The notes: a model not told the origin generated them from the letters alone. Numbered from the stretch's first letter, positions 37,477-46,873 are shown. The stretch: 64,000 nt of DNA from Rhodospirillales bacterium (GCA_028281845.1 JANQJD010000014.1:62001-126000); one strand, 5' to 3'. Numbers and translations: made by a program.

Positions 37477-37920
37477 TTATTGATTGCCACCTTGCGTTTG
37501 GTTTGCTGCAGAAGGCGCGCGCGAACCATAGCCGCCACCGCCCCAGCCTGGGGAACCACCACCCCAGTATCCTGGGGAACCACCACCCCAGTATCCTGGG
37601 TAACCACCACCCCAGTATCCTGGGTAACCACCACCCCAGTATCCTGGGGAACCACCACCCCAGTATCCTGGGGAACCACCACCCCAATATCCTGGATAAC
37701 CACCCCCCCACGGCCCGTAACCACCGTAGTATGGAGAGCCATAGCCCGTGCCACTTCCGCGGCCACTAAAGTTCATAGAAAAATCACCTCCCGTGTCACC
37801 CCAGCCACTGTTATTCCACGGACCACCCCAGCCCCACCAGGCTTCAGCTGTCTTGAGGGAAGCTGTCCCTCCGGCTATTACAGTCACAGCAATTGCTGAC
37901 ACCATTGCAAAACGCTTCAT
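37477..37920 (-). CDS. sgp: Sulfur globule protein
   Basis: A 147-residue exported Gly/Tyr/Trp-rich structural protein. The signal peptide MKRFAMVSAIAVTVIAGG ends near LKTAEA. The mature start WWGWGGPWNNSGWGDTGGDF and SMNFSGRGSGTGYG match sulfur-globule envelope proteins, which coat stored elemental sulfur in sulfur oxidisers. Seven copies of an 8-residue repeat GGG(S/Y)PGYW follow, ending in a Gln/Asn tail. The repeat is encoded by a 24-bp minisatellite. It is first in the putative sgp-LolA-like-ParA operon and fits the sulfur-oxidising aprBA genes in the window. Family members are low-complexity, so a different structural role is possible. Confidence 0.82.
   Translation of the reverse strand: MKRFAMVSAIAVTVIAGGTASLKTAEAWWGWGGPWNNSGWGDTGGDFSMNFSGRGSGTGYGSPYYGGYGPWGGGYPGYWGGGSPGYWGGGSPGYWGGGYPGYWGGGYPGYWGGGSPGYWGGGSPGWGGGGYGSRAPSAANQTQGGNQ
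37541..37709. repeat. 24-bp in-frame minisatellite, 7 copies
   Basis: Units of the form CCCCAGTATCCTGG plus ACCACCA occur about seven times, differing mainly at one base that switches Ser and Tyr (order Y S S Y Y S S). The last unit is degenerate. The repeat encodes GGG(S/Y)PGYW in the sulfur-globule protein. Confidence 0.95.
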
Positions 37921-38568
37921 GTTCTTTCCTCATTTGAAATTCCCTCTCATGAAATCGACTACCTGAAGGAGGGAATGCATCAGGAGCCACCCGATCTATG
38001 TTATTATAACTCACCTATCTATGGTGGCTAGGCTGGACTGCATTTTTCTCCCCCTTTTCGCATGCCCAGACACCCAGATACCAGAGAGACCAGATAGACA
38101 AATGGAAGGGTGGCCGGACACAAGGAAGAGCCACAGCAGCAAAAAATGAGCATCCGTCATAAGCAACCATGACACCAAAAGAAAGCCTAACGATTAATTA
38201 TAGCGACAACAACCTGGAAGCCAAGTCATTCTGCTCCTTACAGCGAGCAAAACGCGTGTCACGACTTCACAAAACCAAGGGATGCCGCTCAAAAACGACC
38301 AATAACTACGAAGCCCGAAGAATTGATGAGCCCCAACTGCAACGTTGGATTCATCCATATGGGAGAAAAAAATACTATACTATCTTGTGAAAGGCAGCCC
38401 CATAGACTGGGAAAAGCGCATTCCTACGACTACGAACACCCTCCTGCTGCTCGCGGATGCGGACGGCCAGTATTGCAGTCTCTGTCTTAACGTCTTAACT
38501 GTCTTAACCACTTCTTCTGCTACAGTCCAAGTCCAATCACAATGATGGTGATCGTGATGCCCCCCATC
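37921..38568. other. 648-nt spacer between sgp and RND gene
   Basis: No credible gene on either strand. It should hold the sgp promoter (minus strand, near 37930-38100) but I cannot place boxes. Small direct repeats such as GTCTTAAC occur near 38490-38515. Confidence 0.4.
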
Positions 38569-41500
38569 TCATCGAGGATTTCTGATCGTCTTTAAATCGT
38601 CCTTAAGACGAATACCACGTCGCAGACGGCGAGCGCCGCAGGTAAGACTATTGCCATTTTTCTTATCAACCTTTTGGTTCTTAAAAAAACTTTTCTCAAC
38701 TTGAAACTTCTCGTCATTCCCTAAAAAACTGGAAGTTCTCTTTCTTTTGTTTCTTATGTTTCTTATCGCGTCATCCTGAGCAAGCAATGGCACTGCACAA
38801 CTCTCCTGATGAGAGGGAAGTGTAATGTTATCTGTATCTGTGGGAAGATGAAGATTTCTGTCTTCGCAAGTATGTTGCTGCTGCGGTGACGGCCTTGCCA
38901 TGCCGGCAGAATAGTGCTCTTTTAGCGTTTCACCTCTAGACACCTCTTCTCTTTGAGGGCTCTTCGTCATCGCAGTCTCTCGTTCTCTCAAACTCATCCT
39001 GTCCAGTTGTCCTGTGCATTCATCTACTATGAGGGATTGCATCACCCCCATATTTACCCCCATATTTCTGGGTTGGTGAAAAAAAGGACCCGTCTTCCTG
39101 TCATGATCATGACCCTGTGCTGCGTTCTCTGCGGTCGTCTGTCGTCTGTGTCGTCTGTACAAAAGAAACCTGGCCATGACCTTGTTCACTACGGAGATTA
39201 GTCTTCCGGAGATTAGTCTTCCAACTACTGTCAAAAAATGGAGAGATCTCCCGGCAGAGGGTGCAGTCGCAGGACCAAGATTACCTTTTCCCTCTCCTAT
39301 GGCCGCACTACTACCACTATCACTACTCCTACCAATACTACTACTACTACCTCCTCCTCCTTCCGTTCCCCCTCCTGCGCCTCCTGTGTCAGACAGAAAG
39401 CTTGAAGCTGCACTCACACAGCCTAACGGAATGACAAGAAGAGTGAGAAGAGTAGAAACAAGGCTACCAAACATCAGAGAAATAGCCATACCTTGAAAAA
39501 TAGGATCTGTCAGGATAACGACAGAACCGCCCATCAAGGCAAACACTGTGATTAAAATAGGCCGTGTTCGTGTCCGACAAGCCTGGATGACAGACTCCCG
39601 TACAGTTTCTCCGCGATTCACTGCCTGTTTTGAAAAATCTACGAGCAAGATTGAATTACGAACAATGATACCAGCCAGTGCAATGAACCCAATCATGGAG
39701 GTCGCCGTGAATTCGGCACTAAATAGCCAATGCCCGGGGATAATACCAATGAGCGTTAGCGGTATGGGTGCCATGATAATGGCCGGCAATACGAAATTGC
39801 CGAACTCCCATACCACCAGCATATAAATAAGAACCATAGCCGCCGCAAAAGCAATCCCCATGTCGCGAAAGGTTTCATAGGTTACCGTCCATTCGCCTGT
39901 CCATTCGAAAGCAGTTTTTGAACTATCTTCCGGTGTTCCTACATAATGAGTTTGCACAACGACACCGTCAGGTGCTTGATAGGCTGCGAGTTCTTTTTCG
40001 ATTCCCAACATGCCGTAAATCGGTGCCCCAAGCCTACCCGCTACATCGCCCGTTACGAACTCTACTGCTCGTAAGTCTTTGTGAAAGACTATAGAATCTT
40101 GCTGAGCTGGCAAGAAATGCCCAAGCTCGGCGAGTGGGATCATCTGGCCTGTTTGCGACAGGACTGGAATCTCCCCAAGACGAGCGAACTGGCTGCGTAA
40201 CGCCATGGGAACCTGAAGAACAATGTAGCGGGGCTCCAGAACGCGACCCATTTTGATATCACCGAGTCGTGCCCCCCCCATTGCCATCTCAAGCTGACGA
40301 TTAATATCCTCGACAGAGACACCATGACGTATCGCTTTCTCTCTGTCCACTTCAAACCGCCATATTTTGTAGGGGTCCTGCATGAGGTTGTCCACATCGA
40401 CAATACCAGGTGTGCGTGCAAAAATAGCAGTAATGTCTTCTGCAGCTTGCCGACGCGTTTCTGCATCCGGTCCATAAATCTCTGCTACTAACGTCTGCAA
40501 TACAGGAGGGCCAGGCGGCATCTCTACTACTGCAATACGTGCACCCAGAGCATGAGCAACCGGAGTCAGGATGCCACGCACAACACTTGCAATTTCATGG
40601 CTAGATTGCTCTCTGATATCTTTTTGCTGGAGCTGCACTTGTACATCTCCATACCAGGGATCCTGCCGCAGGTAGTAATGTCGTACGAGCCCATTGAAAT
40701 TAAATGGTGAAGCAGTGCCGGCATAGGTCTGCACTGCTATCACCTCAGGAATCTTCAGAATTTCTTCTGCGAGACGTTGCGTTACATTAGCTGTGACCGG
40801 CAGTGCCGTCCCGGCTGGCATATTTACAATCACATTAAACTCAGATTTATTGTCAAGAGGCAACATTTTAACGGTAACGTTTTTTGTGTAAAAAAGAGAA
40901 ATACAAGCAAAAAATAATATGACATTAATTGCCAAAAAGACGTAACCCTTGAACTTACTGTTTAATAAGGCATTAATAATTTTTCTAAAAAAAACGTCTA
41001 ACAATTTGACCTGTCTATGTTCCTTACCTTGAGCGTCTTTCAGCTTACGCAGTGACGGCTTGATACGCATTGCCAACCATGGTGTAAAGATAAAAGCAGC
41101 GAACAACGAGAACAACATTGCAACCGATCCCAAGGCAGGAATGGGCTCCATGTATGGGCCCATCATCCCGGACACAAAGCCCATCGGGAGCAAAGCGGCG
41201 ATCACAGTAAAAGTCGCGAGAATAGTTGGATTCCCAACCTCGCGCACGGCATCCACAGACGTCGACGTCTCTATCACACCCCGCTCTAGCCAGCGACGAT
41301 AAATGTTCTCTATGACAACAATAGCATCATCTACAAGAATTCCTATTGAAAATATCAATGCAAATAGACTAACTCTATCTATAGTATAATTCAGAATGTA
41401 GGCCGAAAATACGGTTGTCAGTATTACAACGGGTATAACTAAAAGGACTACAATCGCTGCTCTTGAACCAAGTAGGGCCCAAATAAGAAACGTTACAATT

Positions 41501-42609
41501 CCTGTAGCAATAAATAATTTCAAGACTAACTCATTGACCTTTTCATTGGCCGTTGCACCGTAATTGCGTGTCACTGAGACTTGTACATTATCAGGTATTA
41601 GACGGCCGCGTAGATAGTCTACCTTCTCCAAAACGGTGTTGGCCACTGTGACTCCGTTTGTACCGGCCTTCTTCGCAATCGCAATAGTCACCGCTGGAGC
41701 GCCGTTGCGTGCCTCAAGCGTTTCAGAAGATGCAGGACCAGTGTAATATAAAACCACGTCATGGGCTTCTGCTGGTGTTTCCTGCACACGGGCAATGTCC
41801 CGCACGTAGACGGGCACGCCATTACGTACACCAACTACAAGTCGTTCTATATCAACTGCTCTTTTTAAGAAGGATCCCGTATAAACCTTGTAACTGTTAT
41901 CACCAGCTTCAACATGACCTGTCCCGCGTTCACTATTGGCATTTTTGATTGTCTCGCCAATCTGATCAAGGCTGATTCCAAAGCCTTTGAGGCGTTCCGG
42001 GAAGACCTCGATACGCAGTTCCTCTGGGCGTCCGCCAACAATGAAACTCTGACTAGTGTTTGGCACTTCGTTAAGACGTTGCATGACGTCAAGGGCAAGA
42101 AGGCGCAATTGAGAATCTGTAACGTCGTATGACCACAACGTCAAAGTTACAACAGGAACATCATCTACACCTTTAGGTTTAACAAAAGGTCCAACAACAC
42201 CCAGAGGAATCTTATCCTTGTTAGACTCGAGTTTATCGTACAATTTGACAAGCGATGGTTCCATGATCTCGCCCACATCAAACTCGACTGTCACCATCCC
42301 TTGCCCGTGTTGCGATGCCGAGTAGACATGCTTGACCCCGAGAATTTCAGTCATCATCCTTTCTAGAGGGTCAATAGCGAGACTCGCCACTTGCTCTGCA
42401 GACGCACCAGGGTAATGGACAAAGATATCCACCATGGGGACAGAAATCTGAGGATCCTCTTGTCGAGGCGTGATCAAAAGACCCAGAATACCCACGACGA
42501 GAGCGGCCAGCAGCAGGAGCGGCGAGAGCGGCGAATGGATAAAGGTTCTTGTCATGGTACCGGCAATGCCTAACCCATGGCCGTATTGCTCTCCTTTATC
42601 AGCAGTCAT
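38569..42609 (-). CDS. RND efflux permease with anomalous C-terminal tail
   Basis: An inner-membrane proton-driven RND transporter (AcrB/CusA superfamily), 1346 residues. The N-terminal helix FIHSPLSPLLLLAALVV and the periplasmic motif QEDPQISVPMVDI are typical, and the transmembrane proton-relay pair is in FSIGILVDDAIVVIENIYRR. The last helix ends VSTLLTLLVIPLGCVSA, where relatives normally finish within a few tens of residues. Here about 279 more follow: a Ser/Gly tract, two short tandem peptide duplications (RLISGRLIS, NMGVNMGV) and a polar tail with no domain. The start at 42609 follows AAAGG; an ATG 57 nt upstream lacks a ribosome site. It forms an operon with the adaptor and SCP2 genes. 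Confidence 0.9.
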   Translation of the reverse strand: MTADKGEQYGHGLGIAGTMTRTFIHSPLSPLLLLAALVVGILGLLITPRQEDPQISVPMVDIFVHYPGASAEQVASLAIDPLERMMTEILGVKHVYSASQHGQGMVTVEFDVGEIMEPSLVKLYDKLESNKDKIPLGVVGPFVKPKGVDDVPVVTLTLWSYDVTDSQLRLLALDVMQRLNEVPNTSQSFIVGGRPEELRIEVFPERLKGFGISLDQIGETIKNANSERGTGHVEAGDNSYKVYTGSFLKRAVDIERLVVGVRNGVPVYVRDIARVQETPAEAHDVVLYYTGPASSETLEARNGAPAVTIAIAKKAGTNGVTVANTVLEKVDYLRGRLIPDNVQVSVTRNYGATANEKVNELVLKLFIATGIVTFLIWALLGSRAAIVVLLVIPVVILTTVFSAYILNYTIDRVSLFALIFSIGILVDDAIVVIENIYRRWLERGVIETSTSVDAVREVGNPTILATFTVIAALLPMGFVSGMMGPYMEPIPALGSVAMLFSLFAAFIFTPWLAMRIKPSLRKLKDAQGKEHRQVKLLDVFFRKIINALLNSKFKGYVFLAINVILFFACISLFYTKNVTVKMLPLDNKSEFNVIVNMPAGTALPVTANVTQRLAEEILKIPEVIAVQTYAGTASPFNFNGLVRHYYLRQDPWYGDVQVQLQQKDIREQSSHEIASVVRGILTPVAHALGARIAVVEMPPGPPVLQTLVAEIYGPDAETRRQAAEDITAIFARTPGIVDVDNLMQDPYKIWRFEVDREKAIRHGVSVEDINRQLEMAMGGARLGDIKMGRVLEPRYIVLQVPMALRSQFARLGEIPVLSQTGQMIPLAELGHFLPAQQDSIVFHKDLRAVEFVTGDVAGRLGAPIYGMLGIEKELAAYQAPDGVVVQTHYVGTPEDSSKTAFEWTGEWTVTYETFRDMGIAFAAAMVLIYMLVVWEFGNFVLPAIIMAPIPLTLIGIIPGHWLFSAEFTATSMIGFIALAGIIVRNSILLVDFSKQAVNRGETVRESVIQACRTRTRPILITVFALMGGSVVILTDPIFQGMAISLMFGSLVSTLLTLLVIPLGCVSAASSFLSDTGGAGGGTEGGGGSSSSIGRSSDSGSSAAIGEGKGNLGPATAPSAGRSLHFLTVVGRLISGRLISVVNKVMARFLLYRRHRRQTTAENAAQGHDHDRKTGPFFHQPRNMGVNMGVMQSLIVDECTGQLDRMSLRERETAMTKSPQREEVSRGETLKEHYSAGMARPSPQQQHTCEDRNLHLPTDTDNITLPSHQESCAVPLLAQDDAIRNIRNKRKRTSSFLGNDEKFQVEKSFFKNQKVDKKNGNSLTCGARRLRRGIRLKDDLKTIRNPR

Positions 42610-42700
42610 GACCACTTGCCTTTCGCAATCTTGTTGCCACAGGCCGGACCCCCTCATCCCGACCATTCAGCGTACTTTAATTAAATTGAATGAGTATGAC

Positions 42701-43867
42701 TTATTTCCGATTTGAATCGGTCTTTACCCCAGAGACTAACCCTGGTGGCGGATTCACGATGACCTGATCACCGGCATGAACGCCGGAAAGAACGCTAATA
42801 AAATTCCCTCCCAGAGAGCTCCCCACGCGTATCACTCGCAGTGATGGCAGCCCTTCTTGAAGAATGAACACATTTGGCAAACTACCTCGCCAAACCACTG
42901 CCCGTTCTGGCAAAACAGGAAATTCACGGCTCGGCTTTGTGGTGTCCGGAATCTGTACTTCAGCATACATCCCCGCTCCCCCAGGGACTCCTTTAGGAAG
43001 ATCAAATTTGACCGTCACTGTGTGACGGGTACTATCGGCCATAGGATAAATTTGGGCTACACGCGCATTGACTTCAATTCCCTTATCATCCAGAATTCCC
43101 CCGGCGTCCAGTCTGGCGGGCAGCAGCATGCCTTTTTCAAGACCTGCCACTAGTCGTACTGGCACGTCCGCTTGGATGCGTAAGAATGTGGTGTGGGCAA
43201 ACTGTAACAAGAGCTGCCCTGGCTGTACCGTATCGCCAACCTCAACGACTTTCTTGACTATCGTACCGTCAAATGGAGCCGTGAGCTGAGCGTCACGTAA
43301 CTTAGCGTTCAGTTGTTCTAGTTGCGCTGTTGCTTGTAGCAGGGCGCCTTGTGCCTGCTGCACGCCAGCCCCTTGTGCATACCAGTCCGCATAACGTTCG
43401 AGACCAGTATCGCTGCGGCCGATCATATTAGAAAAGCCACGAGTAAAAAACTGGTCGAACATATTTGGCATCCCCATGCCTGGCATAGCGTTCGGTGTAT
43501 TACTGCGTGGGGACCATATTTCCCGTGAGTACTGTACGCGTGCATTGCGAAGTGCTGCTTCCGCGTTTGCAATTTGCGCTAACGCTGCTCTACGTTGTGC
43601 CTGAATTTGCGAGTCATCCACCTGGATGAGGAGCGAATCAGCCGCAAGACTGTCACCTTCCACACCTGCAATGAAGGTCACTTGACCCGGGATTTGGGCA
43701 GAAAGATTGACTTCTTTGTACGGGACAACCGTTCCGCCAACAGTAGATGTATGACCAACCTGCGCTGTGGTAACAGTCACAGTCTGGTACTCAGAGGCCA
43801 ATACATTTCCACTGACACTGCAAAGGCTCAATAGAGTTGCAGCGATGACCCTGGGTATTTTTGGCAT
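42701..43867 (-). CDS. RND periplasmic adaptor (membrane fusion protein)
   Basis: A 388-residue HlyD/AcrA-type adaptor. The signal peptide is MPKIPRVIAATLLSLCSVSG (cleavage after NVLA). The lipoyl half-motifs are VVPYKEVNLSAQIPGQVTFI and LTAPFDGTIVKKVVEVGDTV, flanking a helical hairpin rich in Ala/Gln, with a C-terminal beta-barrel and membrane-proximal domain. It is 3 nt from the SCP2 gene stop and 91 nt before the RND gene, so all three are one operon. No outer-membrane channel gene is in the cluster. Confidence 0.92.
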   Translation of the reverse strand: MPKIPRVIAATLLSLCSVSGNVLASEYQTVTVTTAQVGHTSTVGGTVVPYKEVNLSAQIPGQVTFIAGVEGDSLAADSLLIQVDDSQIQAQRRAALAQIANAEAALRNARVQYSREIWSPRSNTPNAMPGMGMPNMFDQFFTRGFSNMIGRSDTGLERYADWYAQGAGVQQAQGALLQATAQLEQLNAKLRDAQLTAPFDGTIVKKVVEVGDTVQPGQLLLQFAHTTFLRIQADVPVRLVAGLEKGMLLPARLDAGGILDDKGIEVNARVAQIYPMADSTRHTVTVKFDLPKGVPGGAGMYAEVQIPDTTKPSREFPVLPERAVVWRGSLPNVFILQEGLPSLRVIRVGSSLGGNFISVLSGVHAGDQVIVNPPPGLVSGVKTDSNRK

Positions 43868-43870
43868 GCT

Positions 43871-44266
43871 TCAAACGCGCCCCATAACCTCGAAACTCTT
43901 GATAAATGGGCCAGCCATCCGTGGATCTTTGATCATTGCACCGTAGTCGCCGACTTTGAATCGTAGTTTGCGCGACGTGTAGGCTACACCTAGCCCCATT
44001 AAGCCAGGGGGTTTACGCATCCACTTTGTCCAATCTTCCTGACTCGCCCGTAAATCCCAGTTTAAATTTTGATGATCATAAGCTATACCTTCCTCGGCGC
44101 GGCCGTTCGTAACGATGAGCACACCACGTGGCCACTCCTCATCAAGAAATCCGTACGCAATGTTGCTGCTGAAGCCAATCTTTGCCAACTCTTCAAAGAG
44201 GGCTGGCTCGGCATTCCAGGCAGCGACGAACTTGTTCATCCATTCACTCGAAAATAATTCAGCCAT
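43871..44266 (-). CDS. SCP2 sterol-binding-fold protein
   Basis: A 131-residue single SCP2-type domain. The FGFLDEEWP-like segment, the LNWDLRASQEDW strand and the C-terminal lipid-tunnel part FKVGDYGAMIKDPRMAGPFIKSF are recognisable. The family binds lipids or acyl-CoA in a hydrophobic tunnel. It has no signal peptide. An extended G-run (GGGGGGGG) is the ribosome site. Being first in an operon with an RND exporter suggests the exported cargo is lipid-like, which is inference. Confidence 0.75.
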   Translation of the reverse strand: MAELFSSEWMNKFVAAWNAEPALFEELAKIGFSSNIAYGFLDEEWPRGVLIVTNGRAEEGIAYDHQNLNWDLRASQEDWTKWMRKPPGLMGLGVAYTSRKLRFKVGDYGAMIKDPRMAGPFIKSFEVMGRV

Positions 44267-45217
44267 GAATCCCCCCCCTTAACTGGCCCCTGCATTCTCT
44301 GAGCTTGAGAGACTATTGAATGAAAACATAGTACTTTTCACAGCCTTGAGTACTTTTGCAAGCCGCATAATCGCACTGCTCTTGAGCGGTTCGCCTTACC
44401 ACGTCAGTGACAAGGTTGCAAGCCGTTGCAGACGCACCAAGTGTGTGAGCACATTTTGAATACATCCTATACATCACATCCTATTGAAGAAATAAGAAAC
44501 TTTTTAATTAAAGTATAGCATATGTGATTATAGCAATAAAGATCTGTGATGACTGACGGGATAACTGTGATGACTGACGGGATAACTGTAAAATGCTAAA
44601 ATCAGCAGTCTGACTCGCTGAGCTTATTTTGTCACAATCACTTTTGCAGCATGTGAGGGGAGTCACTTTGTGAGGTTGCAGTAAGAATGTGGAGATGAGA
44701 CAGAAAAATGAGTCCGGAAGACAGAAAAATTCGTCTAAATTTGAGTGTACGCCCTTTGAAAAATAATTTGATTTCTAATTTGAGTAGCTCTTCTGAAGAC
44801 TCTAGCTCTTCTCTTCTGAAGACTCTATCGAGTCGGATTGACACGTATAGGATCACACATCAATTCGAGTCATTTCAAGAAAAATAATATTCCATAGCGT
44901 TATTACATATAAAGACTCGCATTATAATTCATTATTTTTCTTATAGGTTGACTACTTGGTATTTGGGTGCTTGCTGAGGCTCATGATGGTTCAGCCGTTG
45001 ATCACAAATGGAAACTCTGGCAGTGTGGCGAGAATTCTGTAGCCCCGCCTTCAGCGATTGAGTGAGATTGAGATCGTGAGTGCCAAGAGAGTTTCGTGAC
45101 AAAGGGTGATTAAAGGCGGAAAGAGTGTACGATCCAGAAGAACAATGTCATGAAACAGATGGCGGCGGGCAGGGCGCTTCGTTTCGATGGACGTAGTAGC
45201 GAAAGAAGAAAGGGGCT
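44267..45217. other. 951-nt spacer, no supported gene
   Basis: No credible gene. It contains a 21-bp tandem duplication with 2.2 copies (44544-44589, CTGTGATGACTGACGGGATA unit). The left part should carry the SCP2-operon promoter. An AAAGGGG ribosome site belongs to the next gene. Confidence 0.45.
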
Positions 45218-45622
45218 ATGAGAAATTTCGTCGTCAAGAACCCTGTTGGTGTCACAGTGCTAGCCGGCATCCTGGGCGTTATGGGTTTCTTCACATTTGT
45301 CATGTATGGGATGGCCCGCAATCTCGACACCATGACAACCGTGATGCAAAAAATGGGCAATGATCTGACCAGTATGGCAGAAGTCCAGAATACCATGGGG
45401 CACGATATTTCCAGTATGTCGCAGGATATCAGTGTGATGCGCAAATCTATAAGCCACATTAATGAGGCCGTAGGTCAGGTATCTCAGAACGTGAGCCTAA
45501 TGGCAGGTAACGTCACACAGATGACCAGCATGGTCAGCCGTATGTCTTATGACATTGGTCGTGGTGCTTATTCCTTTTCCTCTCCTATGAACTACATGAA
45601 CAACATGTTCTTCGGACCATAA
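45218..45622 (+). CDS. Membrane-anchored Met-rich coiled-coil protein, unknown function
   Basis: A 134-residue protein that I cannot name. One transmembrane helix is at about residues 9-32 (VGVTVLAGILGVMGFFTFVM). From residue 35 to 110 there is an amphipathic coiled coil with methionine recurring at about 7-residue spacing (DLTSMAEVQNTMGHDISSM...). In all there are 18 Met in 134 residues, and no Cys. The short C-terminus is aromatic (YMNNMFFGP). AAAGGGG precedes the ATG. It faces away from the SCP2-adaptor-RND operon across 950 nt; similar small proteins can accompany such transporters, which I could not verify. Met-rich coils can bind Cu(I) or simply form oligomers. Confidence 0.72.
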   Translation: MRNFVVKNPVGVTVLAGILGVMGFFTFVMYGMARNLDTMTTVMQKMGNDLTSMAEVQNTMGHDISSMSQDISVMRKSISHINEAVGQVSQNVSLMAGNVTQMTSMVSRMSYDIGRGAYSFSSPMNYMNNMFFGP

Positions 45623-45713
45623 ACTTTACCCTTAAGGAGATTAAATTTTAATACATTTTTTAGTTTAGTATAGTTTTGGTCCTAAAGGGCTGGATCATGG
45701 GCACGGGAGTGCT

Positions 45714-45729
45714 TTGCTCTGCAGAGCAA
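45714..45729. promoter_or_regulatory. 16-bp perfect palindrome upstream of oxidase gene
   Basis: TTGCTCTGCAGAGCAA is perfectly self-complementary and lies 31 nt before the ATG at 45761. Its position and symmetry suit an operator for a dimeric regulator, or a hairpin in the leader mRNA. Confidence 0.45.
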
Positions 45730-45760
45730 TGACCTTCCTTTTGCGCCGAGGAAAAACGGT

Positions 45761-46873
45761 ATGGAGCAGATCGACTGCGCAGTGATCGGGGCTGGTGTCG
45801 TCGGACTAGCCGTGGCGCGTGCCCTTGCCCTTTCTGGGCGGGAAGTAGTGATTTTAGAGAAAGAAAGATCTATAGGGACTGGGGCCAGTGCACGCAACAG
45901 TGCGGTTATTCATGCGGGTATTTATTATCCAAAAGGTAGTTTGAAGGCTCGCCTGTGTGTCAGTGGACGACACGCCCTCTATGCCTACTGTGCTACACGT
46001 GGAATCGCGCATCAGGTGTGCGGAAAATTAATTGTCGCTACGCATGATTCACAGGTAGAAAGCTTACAGGCTATTGCTGCTCAAGGGATAGCCAACGGAG
46101 TTGAGGACCTGCAATGGCTCTCGGGAACGGCAGCTATCCGAGCACTAGAACCGGCTTTACACGGCGTTGCCGCTGTCTTATCCCCATCCACGGGTATCAT
46201 TGACAGCCATGCTCTGATGCTCGCGTTACTGGGAGACGCCGAAGCGGCAGGAGCTGTGTTGGCTCTCTCGAGCCCTGTCAAGGCAGGTGTAGTGAGAAAA
46301 AATTACATCGTACTCCGCGTTGGGGAGCAGCGATCAATTCTGTTGAGAGCACGAACCGTTGTTAACAGTGCTGGATTATGGGCACCGAATCTTGCCAGAT
46401 CCTTCAAAGGACTCGATTTCCGCCGCCTCCCAAGAGGATATTTAGCTAAAGGAAGCTATTTCAGCTTAGCTGCTAGTCATGTGCCTTTTAGACGCCTCAT
46501 CTATCCTCTCCCTGACACGGCCTCTCTTGGCATTCATTTCACACGCGATCTTATGGGTTATGGCCGATTCGGTCCTGATGTGGAATGGGTAGACAGTCTT
46601 GATTACAGTGTGAAAATGGAAAGAATTTCTTATTTTTATACTGCAATCCGTCGTTACTGGCCTGCTCTATCCGATGACTCCTTGCAACCAGGCTACGCGG
46701 GTATTCGGCCTAAAATACATGGCCCTGGTGAATCTGTACAGGATTTCGTTATTGATTGGGAGTCAGGGAATCGTAGGTTCATAAACCTGTTTGGTATTGA
46801 AAGCCCCGGCCTGACAGCCTGTCTTGCGCTGGCTGAAATGGTTGTTGCTCTTTCAAGAAGACAGATTTCGTAG
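45761..46873 (+). CDS. FAD-dependent oxidoreductase, L-2-hydroxyglutarate oxidase-like
   Basis: A 370-residue DAO-family flavoprotein. The N-terminal FAD motif is VIGAGVVGLAVARALALSG followed by VVILEKE. SARNSAVIHAGIYYP, RGYLAKGSYFSL and the late QPGYAGIRPKIHGPGE match the LhgO/L2HGDH group, which oxidises L-2-hydroxyglutarate to 2-oxoglutarate and passes electrons to quinone. Other small hydroxyacids remain possible. A single gene, flanked by a convergent CDP-alcohol transferase gene. Confidence 0.85.
   Translation: MEQIDCAVIGAGVVGLAVARALALSGREVVILEKERSIGTGASARNSAVIHAGIYYPKGSLKARLCVSGRHALYAYCATRGIAHQVCGKLIVATHDSQVESLQAIAAQGIANGVEDLQWLSGTAAIRALEPALHGVAAVLSPSTGIIDSHALMLALLGDAEAAGAVLALSSPVKAGVVRKNYIVLRVGEQRSILLRARTVVNSAGLWAPNLARSFKGLDFRRLPRGYLAKGSYFSLAASHVPFRRLIYPLPDTASLGIHFTRDLMGYGRFGPDVEWVDSLDYSVKMERISYFYTAIRRYWPALSDDSLQPGYAGIRPKIHGPGESVQDFVIDWESGNRRFINLFGIESPGLTACLALAEMVVALSRRQIS

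Noticed and set aside
37541..37709. Regular 24-bp repeats that could suggest a CRISPR array
   Set aside because: There are no spacers; the units are contiguous, in frame, and encode the sulfur-globule repeat. No cas genes are nearby.
37200..37899. Plus-strand frames with repeated LGNHHPSI or WGTTTPVS
   Set aside because: They are antisense shadows of the sulfur-globule minisatellite with no start context.
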